From: Methanobacteriota archaeon
GTDB taxonomy: Archaea > Halobacteriota > Methanomicrobia > Methanomicrobiales > Methanomicrobiaceae
Reading direction: 5' to 3'
Assembly (NCBI GenBank): GCA_016841485.1
Contig: JAENZA010000003.1
Span: 1 to 60,678, forward strand
Length of the DNA: 60,678 nt
The notes under the pieces are model-generated. The model saw nothing but the letters and a program-made list of their open reading frames with translations. It made no database searches and was not told the origin of the DNA. Position numbers and translations under genes: made by a program. Every line of letters begins with the position of its first letter. The first letter of the stretch is position 1. Positions 27,120 through 36,494 of this stretch are shown one piece after another.

Positions 27120-27823
27120 TTCGCGAGCATTTCCAGTACCGGACAACGATTGCTACCATCCTTGCCGAGAGAAAGGAACATATCGAAGTGGCAAAGGATG
27201 CGATGATTGCCGCACGGACCGAACTTGAAGCAGTCATCGCAACCGATCCTTTTTTTGCAGTGACCTATGAACCCTATCCAGCACCTTCCGGTTCATTGGT
27301 CGCCCGGCGCATGGCGCGTGCGGCAGAGAGCGCGGGCGTCGGTCCGATGGCCGCCGTTGCCGGGACCATTGCATGGGCAGGAGTAGAGGCGAGGGTGGAG
27401 GCGGGCGCACAATTTGGCATTGTGGATAACGGAGGGGATATCGCAGTCATCGCCGATCGGCCGGTCAGAATCGGGCTGTATGCAGGAACATCCCCCCTTT
27501 CCGGAAAACTTGTATTCCTTATTCCCCCCCAGGAGAAGATCCTTGGAATCTGTACTTCATCAGCGACCGTCGGACCGTCGGTTTCCTTTGGAACAGCAGA
27601 TGCCGTCACGGTCTTTGCACGTGATGTATCGCTTGCGGATGCCTGGGCAACGTCACTCTGCAATATCTCCGGCACCAGCACCGACCATATCTTCTCAGGC
27701 CTCAACCCGGACGTGGTCCAGGGAGTGTTCATTGTTCATGGGGAACAGGTCTGTCGCTGGGGAGTCCTGCCGGAAATTGCTGCGGCAGACGTCGATCTAT
27801 CACTTATCACGGCCGGGCGCTAG
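27116..27823 (+). CDS. UPF0280/COG2122 sulfide-assimilation protein (MA1715-like)
   Basis: 235 residues, ApbE-like fold. The segments MAAVAGTIAWAGVEA, DNGGDIAV and GTSATVGPS-like (CTSSATVGPSVSFG) identify COG2122. The Methanosarcina homologue MA1715 is needed for efficient sulfide use. Here it shares an ATGA overlap with the ferredoxin, so all three parts sit in one operon. The reaction is not known. Confidence 0.9.
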   Translation: MIREHFQYRTTIATILAERKEHIEVAKDAMIAARTELEAVIATDPFFAVTYEPYPAPSGSLVARRMARAAESAGVGPMAAVAGTIAWAGVEARVEAGAQFGIVDNGGDIAVIADRPVRIGLYAGTSPLSGKLVFLIPPQEKILGICTSSATVGPSVSFGTADAVTVFARDVSLADAWATSLCNISGTSTDHIFSGLNPDVVQGVFIVHGEQVCRWGVLPEIAAADVDLSLITAGR

Positions 27824-27832
27824 GAGAACCGG

Positions 27833-28225
27833 TTACGCCTGCTCATCCGCCCACTGTACTGCGTCATGATAGGCACGGGGACCAGCAAACCTTTTCAGAA
27901 TCTCCTGACCATCGGTGACCAGCATTTCCGGCACCTCGTCCTCCACAATAAAGACAAGCTCCAGAAGGTCACGCTCCTCTGCAAGAACCCCCTTTCGTAC
28001 CGCACTTGCGGGAAAGAGACTGAGCCGTTCATCGATGAGAATATCCGGTTCTTCCCTGAAATAATAGTAAAAAATCTGATAGGCGTTCAAAAAATCAGAG
28101 AATATCAGTTCTCCCCTCACCTCTGGGTCGAGCTCGTCCAGAATATCTGCCAGTGCAGGTAGTTCATCATCGGCAATCTCGAGAATTTTGTCGGCCAGTT
28201 GTGCCAGTTCATAATAATCCATCAT
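27833..28225 (-). CDS. Acidic hypothetical protein
   Basis: 130 residues from ATG 28225, chosen because a GGAGG lies 10 bases upstream; a GTG at 28234 sits almost on that site. It is strongly acidic and helical, with a DDELPALADILDELDPEVRGE segment and no cysteine clusters or membrane helix. I do not recognise a family. It is convergent with the COG2122 gene and divergent from the small HTH gene. Confidence 0.65.
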   Translation of the reverse strand: MMDYYELAQLADKILEIADDELPALADILDELDPEVRGELIFSDFLNAYQIFYYYFREEPDILIDERLSLFPASAVRKGVLAEERDLLELVFIVEDEVPEMLVTDGQEILKRFAGPRAYHDAVQWADEQA

Positions 28226-28323
28226 ACGAGGCACTCCTCCGGGTGTACTGATGTACCAAGACGCTTCACTCCTTTTGTGTAGTACGGCGCAGGTAAAAAA
28301 CTATATCCTGCTTTCAGCGCAAA

Positions 28324-28626
28324 ATGATCAGCGTGCGAGAAGAGGAAACAGACTGGGCTCTCTACCATATTATACAGGCAACGCCTGGGATAACCAGCGA
28401 GCAGCTGGTCACGGTTTCGGGACTGCCCGATGAGATCGTTGCGGCCTCGTTGGAACGGATGGAAAAAGGTCACCTCCTTCGGAGAACTCCGGAGTGCATA
28501 TCCCTGTTATCGCTGCAGCAGATGCTCTTCTCCTGCAGAATGGCCAATACAATGAAAAATACTTCTTTTTTCATGGAAGACGGCGTAATCAAAGTAAAAA
28601 ATAACGGAGATACATCCGATGCCTGA
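28324..28626 (+). CDS. Small winged-helix protein ahead of aTrm56
   Basis: 100 residues. The N-terminal 60 residues look like a winged helix ([20 protein letters not shown], then [12 protein letters not shown]); the rest is polar. A TATA-like ACTATATCC about 22 bases upstream suggests a leaderless start. The stop overlaps the aTrm56 ATG by 8 bases, so it leads a five-gene operon. Target unknown. Confidence 0.72.
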   Translation: MISVREEETDWALYHIIQATPGITSEQLVTVSGLPDEIVAASLERMEKGHLLRRTPECISLLSLQQMLFSCRMANTMKNTSFFMEDGVIKVKNNGDTSDA

Positions 28627-29143
28627 AGAGGTCGCCGTACTTCGCCTGGGCCACCGGCCCGAGCGGGACCAGAGAGTGACCACCCATGTGGGCCTTACTG
28701 CACGGGCCCTCGGGTGCAAAGGGATGTTTCTTGCGGCAAATGATCCCGGGGTTAAAAAATCCATAGAGGATGTGACAGAAAGGTGGGGCGGCGGCTTCTT
28801 TGTCGAGAACAACGTCTCATGGCGCAAGTGCATCCATGACTGGAAAGATGATGGCGGCATAGTTGTCCACCTGACCATGTATGGCCTGCGCATGACGGAT
28901 GTAGAGGCTGAAATCAGGGCCGCCGGCAAGGTTCTCATCGTCGTCGGTGCAGAAAAAGTTCCTTCGGATATCTACGCGCTGTCGGATTACAATATCTCGG
29001 TCACCACCCAGCCCCATTCGGAGATATCAAGCCTTGCCCTTATTCTTGACCACATCTTCGAAGGCGCAGAACTCAATCGCGAATATCCTGATGCGCAGAT
29101 GAAGATCATACCCACCGCATGCGGCAAGAGGTTCGAGGATTGA
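28619..29143 (+). CDS. tRNA (cytidine(56)-2'-O)-methyltransferase aTrm56
   Basis: 174 residues, SPOUT family. It methylates the ribose of C56 in the T-loop of archaeal tRNAs. Seen: [22 protein letters not shown] at the N-terminus (conserved in the family), [13 protein letters not shown], and the knot region [21 protein letters not shown]. The stop overlaps a TTG start of the next gene. Confidence 0.93.
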   Translation: MPEEVAVLRLGHRPERDQRVTTHVGLTARALGCKGMFLAANDPGVKKSIEDVTERWGGGFFVENNVSWRKCIHDWKDDGGIVVHLTMYGLRMTDVEAEIRAAGKVLIVVGAEKVPSDIYALSDYNISVTTQPHSEISSLALILDHIFEGAELNREYPDAQMKIIPTACGKRFED

Positions 29144-30222
29144 AAGGGACAGCCCTCATCGCCGGATTTGCAACCCGTCATGTTGTCCAGTCGGCATGGC
29201 GAGCAGGATATGAGGTCTATGCCATCGACCATTTCTGCGACCAGGACCTGACATGGTATGCAAAGGAATGGTCATTATTTGAAGAACTGGACGAAATTCC
29301 CGCTCTTATAGAGGACTATTGCAAAAAATTCACCATCGATGTGATCATCACCACCTCGGGAGCGGAGACCATTGCAGAAGACCCAAAGTTCTGTGGAACG
29401 CCCCCTAATATCGCAGCACGATTTCTCGATAAATCACAGATACAGCATTTTTTCTTCGAATCGGGCATCCCGGTACCGGAAATACTGGCGGCAGGGACAT
29501 ACCCTGCGTTCATTAAGCCGGTGAGTGGTGCAGGAGGCTGGAGAAACAGTCTGGTGCAAAACGAGGCCGATGAACGGGCCTGGCGGGAACTCTGGCCGGA
29601 TGACCCATATATCAGACAGGAACCCCTGGAAGGAACGCCATGCAGCGTATCCTGCGTATCCAATGGAACAGTCGCACGCGCGGTTGCGGTGAACGAACAG
29701 TTCATGCGTGGAGGGACCGGGGAGCGTGCCTTCGGGTTTGCAGGTGCGCTCACCCCCTTCGAAACGGAGGAGAGGGCCCGCCTCGCAGAACTCGCAGAAC
29801 AGGTTGTCGCAGCCAGCGGATGCATCGGGTCCGTGGGGGTGGATTTTATCGCCTCTGATGAAATCCGTGCCATCGAAATAAACCCGAGATTCCAGGCCAC
29901 CCTCGACATCGTTGAAGAGTCCCTCGACAGAAGCATCTTCGACCTGCACCTCGAGGCGTGCAGGGGGAGAGTTCCTTCGCTGCGCCCGTCCCCGGTTCGC
30001 TGCGTTGCACGAAAAATTCTCTTTGCCGACCACGACCTGACCGTCAAGGACGATCTGAAACGGCTGGCACCTGCGGTAGCCGATATCCCATGGAAAGGTA
30101 CGGAGATCGAAGAAGGAAGTGCAGTAATCAGCGTCTATGGCAGGGGCCCCTCTCGGGACGAGGCGCTTAGCCTGTTGGATAAGTCTATTACAGAAGTACG
30201 TGAATATATGAGCAGATGGTAA
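29140..30222 (+). CDS. ATP-grasp ligase-like protein (COG2232 type)
   Basis: 360 residues if the TTG at 29140 is used. It overlaps the aTrm56 stop in a TTGA junction with GAGG just upstream. The Rossmann-like N-terminus ([19 protein letters not shown]) is followed by an ATP-grasp core with [12 protein letters not shown] and the metal site [13 protein letters not shown]. The substrate is unknown. The family is widespread in methanogens and may act in cofactor or modification chemistry. Confidence 0.83.
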   Translation: MKGTALIAGFATRHVVQSAWRAGYEVYAIDHFCDQDLTWYAKEWSLFEELDEIPALIEDYCKKFTIDVIITTSGAETIAEDPKFCGTPPNIAARFLDKSQIQHFFFESGIPVPEILAAGTYPAFIKPVSGAGGWRNSLVQNEADERAWRELWPDDPYIRQEPLEGTPCSVSCVSNGTVARAVAVNEQFMRGGTGERAFGFAGALTPFETEERARLAELAEQVVAASGCIGSVGVDFIASDEIRAIEINPRFQATLDIVEESLDRSIFDLHLEACRGRVPSLRPSPVRCVARKILFADHDLTVKDDLKRLAPAVADIPWKGTEIEEGSAVISVYGRGPSRDEALSLLDKSITEVREYMSRW

Positions 30223-30734
30223 CGGCGGAAGAGGCAATACTAAACGAGGCGGTTCGTGCATATCTCATGCGCATGATAGGCGAAGCGGGCCTTAAGCTGG
30301 TCGAGGACTTCGGATTCGGCATTGAAAAGACGGATGAGGAACTTGCCGAGGAGACAGGGATCAACCTCAACACGGTGCGAAATACCCTCTATACGCTGTA
30401 TGGGAAACGTCTTGCTGAATATCGGAGGGAGAAAAACCAGGAAACCGGCTGGCTCACCTACAAGTGGAAACTCAGGCTGGATCGCATTGATGATGCAATC
30501 ACCGAAGATATGGAAGATGTGCTGGAAAAACTGCAGACCCGCGAGCGATATGAAGATGAGAACGACTTTTATATCTGCAAGAACTGCGGGATAGTCTACA
30601 CCTTCGATGAGGCAATTCTGCGGGAGTTTACCTGTTCCTGCGAAACCCCCATGGACCACTTTGATAACGAACTTATCCTGCTGGCACTGAAACGGCGCGT
30701 TGAACAGATGAAGGCCTCGCTGGGAAAGGCGTGA
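30216..30734 (+). CDS. tfe: Transcription initiation factor E alpha subunit
   Basis: 172 residues. The N-terminal winged helix (about 1-100; DEELAEETGINLNTVRNTLY) is followed by a C-terminal zinc ribbon (CKNC...CSC). It helps open promoters with TBP and TFB. It overlaps the ATP-grasp gene by 7 bases and the HD gene through a GTGA junction. Confidence 0.95.
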   Translation: MVTAEEAILNEAVRAYLMRMIGEAGLKLVEDFGFGIEKTDEELAEETGINLNTVRNTLYTLYGKRLAEYRREKNQETGWLTYKWKLRLDRIDDAITEDMEDVLEKLQTRERYEDENDFYICKNCGIVYTFDEAILREFTCSCETPMDHFDNELILLALKRRVEQMKASLGKA

Positions 30735-31234
30735 ATATCCCGGAATCCTCATCCACCCCGATCTCTTTTCTCCGCATCGCCGGATGCAGCGACGATGTTA
30801 TACGTCACTGCATGGCAGTACGTAATCTCGCACTTCGCTTCTGCCCAATCTCAGGGGCAGACAGAGAACTGGTAGAATGGGGCGCAATGTTGCACGATAT
30901 CGGGCGCGCGCGCACCCACGGCCTCGACCATGGACAGATAGGTGCGAAGATGTGCAGGGAGATGGGCATCCCCGAGGATATCGCACGTATTGTCGAATGC
31001 CATATCGGAGCAGGACTCACGGCAGAAGAATGCGGCGAAGAAGGATTACCTAAGATCGACTGTGTCCCCTCCACCCTGGAAGAGAAGATTGTGGCGCATG
31101 CCGACAATCTCATTCGCGGAACGTACGAAATCTCCCTTGAGGAACGGCTCCGCTACTCCAAAGACCTTCCTGAAGTGATTAAAAAAAGAATGATTGTCCT
31201 CGCAGAGGATATTGAGCGCTACAGGCCCCGATAA
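30731..31234 (+). CDS. HDIG-type HD-domain hydrolase
   Basis: 167 residues from a GTG at 30731 that overlaps the tfe stop. The metal site is H...HDIG (VIRHCMAVR, MLHDIGRARTHGLDHGQIG) with a later VAHADNL Asp. Such proteins are phosphohydrolases acting on nucleotides or RNA; the substrate here is unknown. Last gene of the operon. Confidence 0.88.
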   Translation: MNIPESSSTPISFLRIAGCSDDVIRHCMAVRNLALRFCPISGADRELVEWGAMLHDIGRARTHGLDHGQIGAKMCREMGIPEDIARIVECHIGAGLTAEECGEEGLPKIDCVPSTLEEKIVAHADNLIRGTYEISLEERLRYSKDLPEVIKKRMIVLAEDIERYRPR

Positions 31235-31735
31235 TCAGAAAATCAGTTTTCGCACCTGATCGAGATCACGCAGTTCCTTATAGACCGCAGAGGGCAGTGA
31301 ATCTTCCACAATAATCACCAGTTTCGGGTCTTCCGAGAGATGAGGATCGGTTACAAATATCTGCCGTATGGAAATATCATGACTGGTGAGCACCGCCACT
31401 GCGGCACCGACAATTCCCTTTTGCCCGGCATCTTTCGGCAGGATTGTAATGACTGTGAGACCAAGTGATTCCGCAACTTTTGACAGATCCGGCGTCGCCT
31501 GCATATTCAGGAATATATCCCTGAATCTCGCCATGGAAAGGATACGCTTGACCGTTGCGTCAACAACCCTCCGATCTGTTCCGATTGCCTTGGACAGATG
31601 GGTTGCGGGAATCTCAATGCCGTTTACAGTGACCCTGCCCCGTTCATTGACACCCAATCCGTTTTCAAGGAGATAACGGACCACCTGCGACTGTGAAGGA
31701 GAATCGCTGAACTGCTCGAGAATTGTTGCCCACAT
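31235..31735 (-). CDS. ACT-domain regulator with N-terminal HTH (COG1707-like)
   Basis: 166 residues from ATG 31735 (MWATILEQF). The N-terminal half carries an HTH-like region (SQSQVVRYLLENGLG and IPATHLSKAIGTDRRVVD). The C-terminal half is an ACT domain (GIVGAAVAVLTSHDISIRQI) for a small-molecule, probably amino acid, ligand. Likely a ligand-responsive regulator. Its stop abuts the HD gene on the other strand. Confidence 0.8.
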   Translation of the reverse strand: MWATILEQFSDSPSQSQVVRYLLENGLGVNERGRVTVNGIEIPATHLSKAIGTDRRVVDATVKRILSMARFRDIFLNMQATPDLSKVAESLGLTVITILPKDAGQKGIVGAAVAVLTSHDISIRQIFVTDPHLSEDPKLVIIVEDSLPSAVYKELRDLDQVRKLIF

Positions 31736-31948
31736 CGAAGAAAGGTATACGCTCAAGACCATAAAAATACATCAGATACAGTCGCTGGCGACGGTCACAC
31801 GTCAGATATATGAGCGTTTTGGGTTGAGGCCACACCCAAATCAAAACATATTTCTCTGCCAAGCGCATTGTATATAGGGTAACAGGACGGCACAAACGAT
31901 TTGACCGGATGTCCGTTCACCGACGCAGAATGATCAGCATTTTTGTGT

Positions 31949-32033
31949 GCGGGGGTTGCCGAGCCAGGTCAAAGGCGCTAGGTTGAGGGCCTAGTCTCGT
32001 AGGAGTTCGAGCGTTCGAATCGCTCCCCCCGCA
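31949..32033 (+). tRNA. tRNA-Leu (anticodon GAG)
   Basis: The acceptor GCGGGGG pairs with CCCCCGC and the discriminator is A. The anticodon stem CTAGG/CCTAG encloses TTGAGGG (anticodon GAG at 31985-31987). A long variable arm and the T arm GAGCG-TTCGAAT-CGCTC mark a class II leucine tRNA. No intron is seen and CCA is not encoded. A T-run at 32044-32051 probably terminates it. A TATATAG at about 31871 could be its promoter. Confidence 0.95.
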
Positions 32034-32153
32034 TTTTCACCACTTTTTTTTACGATAGCCACAGGTCCAGTGTGTGGCACCTGCGCCCCCATAAAGGCAA
32101 AATCGTTGGGTAAGCATATTCCCGGACTTCACGCTTAGGGTCCCGGCGCTGCT

Positions 32154-34229
32154 TCAGGACAGCGACGACTGGTGCTGGGCAAGCCCTTCGTCTTCCCCGT
32201 AGACCTGCAGGGTAAATCGTATCGCAAGACCTTCTTCCGGCTTTCCGTTGATACGGTCCTCAGGGCGGATTTTACCGCCATAACGGCGGACAAGGAGGCG
32301 GGTAATATGCAGGCCGAGTCCACGCCCACCCGATTCGTGCAGGTTTTCCTGGAAATACGAAAATATCCGCGACTTCTTTTCATCGGGAATCCCCGGCCCG
32401 TCATCCTCAACGGAGATGGTAATTTCATGATCCGACTCCTCCCCGGAGATCCAGATCCTCACACCAGGACCGCCGTATTTAATGCTGTTTCTGATGAGAT
32501 TTGCAAACACATCAGAGAGGAGACTGTCAGCCCAGACATAGCAACCGGTCTTTCTGAAACTGATATATGCATCCGGATACTGCGAAATTTCCGCCCCGAT
32601 AAGCGCATCAAGATGAATGGGGGTCATCTCGCCCGGCACTTCGGTTATGCGGCGGATGGTGGTCACATTATTGAGGATATCGGTAATGTGGTGCGTGTGC
32701 CAGAGGACTTTGTCAGCATACTGCAGCCCTTCCGGGTGATAGATCTCCCTGAGATAGCGGGAATACCCCAGTATCGCGGCGTTGGCATTTTTGATGTCGT
32801 GAAGCATGAGGTCAAGATAGAGACTTGCATCATTATAGGCATCCTCCAACCGTTCCTGAAGCATTGCCCTGAGAACGGAACCCCCTATTTCACGCCCGAT
32901 AAGCTCAAGAGTCTCTTTTTCAGAGGGGGGGAATGACCACCGATCCCTCCGGCCGACATAGAGGCCGCCGACGACCACCGAATCGGCTATGAGTGGGATA
33001 CCGGCATAGCAAAGAGCATCAATGTCTTCCAGGATTTTGGTATCAATCGGCCCGGGAGAACGTCCGCGGAGATTTTCGACATAATGCGGCTGCGTCGCAA
33101 AAAATACGAGATTGTAGGGAAAATCCCGGGTGTTCTGCCGTCCATGCCGGTCGATGAAGGGCTGGGGCACTCCCAGCGGCGCTATGAGCCGGGCATATTT
33201 TGCTTCGGGGTTTCGCAGATATACCCACCCAAAATCAAACTGCATACTGCTGACCACACGCTCAATCATCTCCTCAAGCATGCCTTCAAGGGTATCCATG
33301 GAATTTGCTGCCCTGACCAATTCATTAATGGTCTGAAGCTGTTTATTGCGGGCAGAGAGATCTTCCTGGGCGCGCTTCTGCCGACTGATATCCCGAATAA
33401 TCAGCTCTGTGCCCCTTTTCCCCCCGAATGTAACAGGAACAAACAGGATTTCCACATTTTTTTCTTTGCCGTCAGAGGTGGTGAGAATGTCCTCAAAGCT
33501 TTTTGGCGATGCCGAACGTTTGGAACCTGTCTTTGTGCAATCTTCAATAAGAGAGTTGAAATCATGATCCTGCAGATCAAGTAAAAGTGAAGTACCCACC
33601 CCTTGCTTCGGGTCCGAACTCATCATCAGACCGGCTGCAGAATTCATATAGGTGATATCATCGTCCTGGATGACGATCACGGCGTCGGGAAGGCTGTCAA
33701 GATATCGTTGGTAGCCTTCCACTTCGCCAGCGGGGGAATGAATGTTCGCTCCTTTTATGCCGGATACTTTCATCGCAGCGATGAGCGTCTCCTCGCGCTC
33801 AGGCAAGTAGGTTACCTCCAGGAGGTATTCGGGATAGTTGCCATCCGAATCCACCATCCGTGCAACATACCGGTCGGGAACAACCGAATTTTTTTCCCTG
33901 CGCCGTGTATGATACTGGAGCACCCGGATCAGGTCATCCTCATGCAGGATTTCGGAGATATGTGCATACGAATCAGAGGTATCACCTTTCAGTCCGAACG
34001 AATCCATGCTTGCACGGTTGGCATACTGAATAAGGCCTTCATTGTCGATGATAAACAGAGGAGTCCCTGTCAATGACGCGATGGCGTCCGGAACCATGCC
34101 TCCGGCAGGAATGGAGAAGAACGATTTTTCGCCCTCTTCTCTTTTTTCCTTTTCTTCACCCATTTCAGATTCAACGCCTGCTATGGACTCAGGAAAGGGC
34201 CCATAGTGAAGAATTGTGAACGGAAGCAT
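32154..34229 (-). CDS. PAS-PAS-GAF sensor histidine kinase, cytoplasmic
   Basis: 691 residues. Two PAS domains (about 50-160 and 165-285), a GAF domain (about 300-460), an atypical H-box (LMLHDIKNANAAILGYSRYL), then the ATPase domain with NSIKYGG, DDGPGIP and GGRGLGLHITR. No transmembrane helix, so it senses internal signals. No receiver protein is adjacent. ATG 34229 has an AAAGGAT 8 bases upstream. It lies 47 bases downstream of tspO and may be co-transcribed. Confidence 0.9.
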   Translation of the reverse strand: MLPFTILHYGPFPESIAGVESEMGEEKEKREEGEKSFFSIPAGGMVPDAIASLTGTPLFIIDNEGLIQYANRASMDSFGLKGDTSDSYAHISEILHEDDLIRVLQYHTRRREKNSVVPDRYVARMVDSDGNYPEYLLEVTYLPEREETLIAAMKVSGIKGANIHSPAGEVEGYQRYLDSLPDAVIVIQDDDITYMNSAAGLMMSSDPKQGVGTSLLLDLQDHDFNSLIEDCTKTGSKRSASPKSFEDILTTSDGKEKNVEILFVPVTFGGKRGTELIIRDISRQKRAQEDLSARNKQLQTINELVRAANSMDTLEGMLEEMIERVVSSMQFDFGWVYLRNPEAKYARLIAPLGVPQPFIDRHGRQNTRDFPYNLVFFATQPHYVENLRGRSPGPIDTKILEDIDALCYAGIPLIADSVVVGGLYVGRRDRWSFPPSEKETLELIGREIGGSVLRAMLQERLEDAYNDASLYLDLMLHDIKNANAAILGYSRYLREIYHPEGLQYADKVLWHTHHITDILNNVTTIRRITEVPGEMTPIHLDALIGAEISQYPDAYISFRKTGCYVWADSLLSDVFANLIRNSIKYGGPGVRIWISGEESDHEITISVEDDGPGIPDEKKSRIFSYFQENLHESGGRGLGLHITRLLVRRYGGKIRPEDRINGKPEEGLAIRFTLQVYGEDEGLAQHQSSLS

Positions 34230-34276
34230 TTGAAGCTATCCTTTCATGAATCTTCACCCGTTTCACCATGACCGGA

Positions 34277-34771
34277 CTAATTGATGGTAAGTATTGTCGC
34301 GTTTATCAGAGTAGCAAATGAAACCCATGCAATGTAGGGCACCAAGAGGTAGGCGGCAGTCTTCTCGACTGCGTAAAAAAACCATATTGAAGCAGCTATT
34401 GCGCACCACAGGGCAAGAATCACCACAAGTCCGGCAAGAGGACTCTGCAGACCAAAAAAGGCAACGGACCATGCAATGTTCAGTACCAGCTGAACACCGA
34501 ATACCGCTGCGGCCATCCGGACACCCTTTTCATCGAGCCCCTTCCTGAGAATTAGGTACAGGGCAATTCCCATCAGGATGAAAAGTGTGGTCCAGACAAT
34601 GGGAAATGCAATGGGCGGAGGTACGAACCACGGCTTTACCAGCTCTTCTGCATACCATGACCCCGGACCCGTCTCGGTAACAAGAGAACCCAAAAACCCT
34701 GCGGCGTTGGTACAAAGAATGCATCCTGCAAGGAGAAGCAAAGAACGGGGTGATTCAACAAATCTTGTCAT
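34277..34771 (-). CDS. tspO: TspO/MBR family membrane protein
   Basis: 164 residues from ATG 34771 (MTRFVESP). Five hydrophobic helices with the family pattern SWYAEELVKPWFVPPPIAFP, VWTTLFILMG and VPYIAWVSFATLINATI. TspO proteins bind porphyrins and respond to light, oxygen or stress. The link to the adjacent PAS/GAF kinase is suggested only by position. Confidence 0.92.
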   Translation of the reverse strand: MTRFVESPRSLLLLAGCILCTNAAGFLGSLVTETGPGSWYAEELVKPWFVPPPIAFPIVWTTLFILMGIALYLILRKGLDEKGVRMAAAVFGVQLVLNIAWSVAFFGLQSPLAGLVVILALWCAIAASIWFFYAVEKTAAYLLVPYIAWVSFATLINATILTIN

Positions 34772-34877
34772 AGACTGACAGATGCAACGCACAGAGATAA
34801 TCTTTCTCCCGTTTGTCTCCACGCATGCCATTATGCGTTCGTACGCTCATAGAGTACGCGAGACAGAGGCCATCGAT

Positions 34878-35567
34878 ATGAGCAGCAGGAACGAAACACC
34901 AGAGCCACTCCCCCCGTGCATGCTCTTTGATATGGACAATACGCTGTACGACTTTTTCCATGCCAAAAATGAGGCATGTACAAGAGTCACCGAGCTTGCA
35001 GGTGTCGGTGAAGGTGCGGAACTGTTCAGGTATTTTCTGAACGGAACCCACGGGTTTGAACATCACCATAATATCCAGGATTACCTGCGTGACCGCGATG
35101 TCTTAACCGAGAAACTCTACCTTGAGGCGTGCACCGTCTACGACGAGGAGAAGGTCGCATCCCTGCGGCTGTACCCGGGAGTGGAAGAGACCATCCGGAC
35201 GCTCCACTCAAAGGGAGTAAAGCTTGCCATCGTGACCGATGCAGAGAGTCCCCAGGCTGAGACACGGATGCGGGCAATAGGACTTCGGCAGTACTTCGAT
35301 ACCGTGGTCACACCCGACATATCGGGAAAGAGAAAACCAAATCCTGACACCTTCCTCATAGCACTCGAACATCTCGGCGAGACGCCGGACATCAGCTGGG
35401 TCGTGGGGGACAGCCCAAAACGAGAGATTGAACCGGGCAACGCCCTTGGAATGAAAACCATCTATGCGAAGTACGGGGACTGGATTGGCATCCCTTATCC
35501 GCAGATCATCCCCCATTATACCATAAGCTCATTTTCCGAGATCAAAACAATATTCGGTCTGGAGTAA
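34878..35567 (+). CDS. HAD-family hydrolase, pyrimidine 5'-nucleotidase-like
   Basis: 229 residues from ATG 34878 (MSSRNETP), with GAGG 8 bases upstream. HAD motifs are DMDNTLYD (nucleophile), AIVTDAESP (Thr motif), GKRKPNPD (Lys) and VVGDSPKREI. The DNTLYD form and helical cap match SDT1/YjjG-like nucleotidases. The substrate is inferred only. Its stop abuts that of the convergent gene. Confidence 0.87.
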   Translation: MSSRNETPEPLPPCMLFDMDNTLYDFFHAKNEACTRVTELAGVGEGAELFRYFLNGTHGFEHHHNIQDYLRDRDVLTEKLYLEACTVYDEEKVASLRLYPGVEETIRTLHSKGVKLAIVTDAESPQAETRMRAIGLRQYFDTVVTPDISGKRKPNPDTFLIALEHLGETPDISWVVGDSPKREIEPGNALGMKTIYAKYGDWIGIPYPQIIPHYTISSFSEIKTIFGLE

Positions 35568-36446
35568 TTAGAGAAGGGGAGATGGGCCCTTTCCCCCGTC
35601 AAACGGAAGAGAGGCCCCCTTGATCAGCACCTGCTGCCCTGAAGACCGTATTTTTTCAAGGATGACTGCACACCCCTTCGACGTCATTGCATACACAGGA
35701 ACCGCCGTCCCCCCCTGTATCTGCGCCCGTGGCCCTGCAATCTCCCTGATGCTTCCCGATGCACAGGGGAAAATAAGATCGCAGGTATCTGCAAGTACCT
35801 GTGCCTCCTCATCCCCCATGCCGGTGGTATGGACTGCCGTTATCAGGACTTCAGGAAAGGCACTTCGCAGTGCATGTGCCTCAGCTGCGCTTGCCGTCGT
35901 CACGGCAATATGACGATATCCCTTAGCATACGCCGCCCGGACACCAGCACCCATATCAATTGCTCCGGTCTCCGGGGTGACCACATAGCCCCCGTGCACT
36001 TCAATACGGGAAATGACCTCAGGCAGAGGAGTTGTTGCCACAAGCCCTGACATCTTCCCGCCAATTCCCTGGGTCATCCGTGGAATGGGTGTGATTACCG
36101 TTCCCGCCCCGTCACAGGCAAGGACGGCGCAGTCAATAATTCCGCCCCTTAGCGCAGCACTGAGAAGTTCCGATGCGCCAAAGAGCACAAAATTATCGTC
36201 GCACAGCACCTCACGCTCTCGTGTGCACATTCCGAATGCCTCGATGCGCCCTTCGATATTGGCCCTGATTTCATCTTCAGAAAAGGATGTCACTGGCGTT
36301 GCAAAGCGTGCCGCCAGGGGACAGAAGGTAAGGACACCGCGCTCAACCGATACGACCTTGCCATCCCGTATGACCACACGGGCCTTCCCTGCCGCTTCAA
36401 TGATATGCTGACCATTTGATCCCATCGTTATATTCAATATCGTCAT
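35568..36446 (-). CDS. Methanogenesis marker protein 8 (DUF2099)
   Basis: 292 residues from ATG 36446 (MTILNITMGSNG); the ORF extends upstream across the divergent gene start. Conserved stretches are IEAAGKARVVIRDGKVV, GRIEAFGMCTRER, VLACDGAGTVIT and QGIGGKMSGLVAT. The family is found in methanogens and relatives; its role is unproven. It is good evidence for a methanogen host. Confidence 0.9.
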   Translation of the reverse strand: MTILNITMGSNGQHIIEAAGKARVVIRDGKVVSVERGVLTFCPLAARFATPVTSFSEDEIRANIEGRIEAFGMCTREREVLCDDNFVLFGASELLSAALRGGIIDCAVLACDGAGTVITPIPRMTQGIGGKMSGLVATTPLPEVISRIEVHGGYVVTPETGAIDMGAGVRAAYAKGYRHIAVTTASAAEAHALRSAFPEVLITAVHTTGMGDEEAQVLADTCDLIFPCASGSIREIAGPRAQIQGGTAVPVYAMTSKGCAVILEKIRSSGQQVLIKGASLPFDGGKGPSPLL

Positions 36447-36494
36447 TTCCCATAATAATAAAAGACAATCGGGCACTTTTCCCGGGAATGACAC

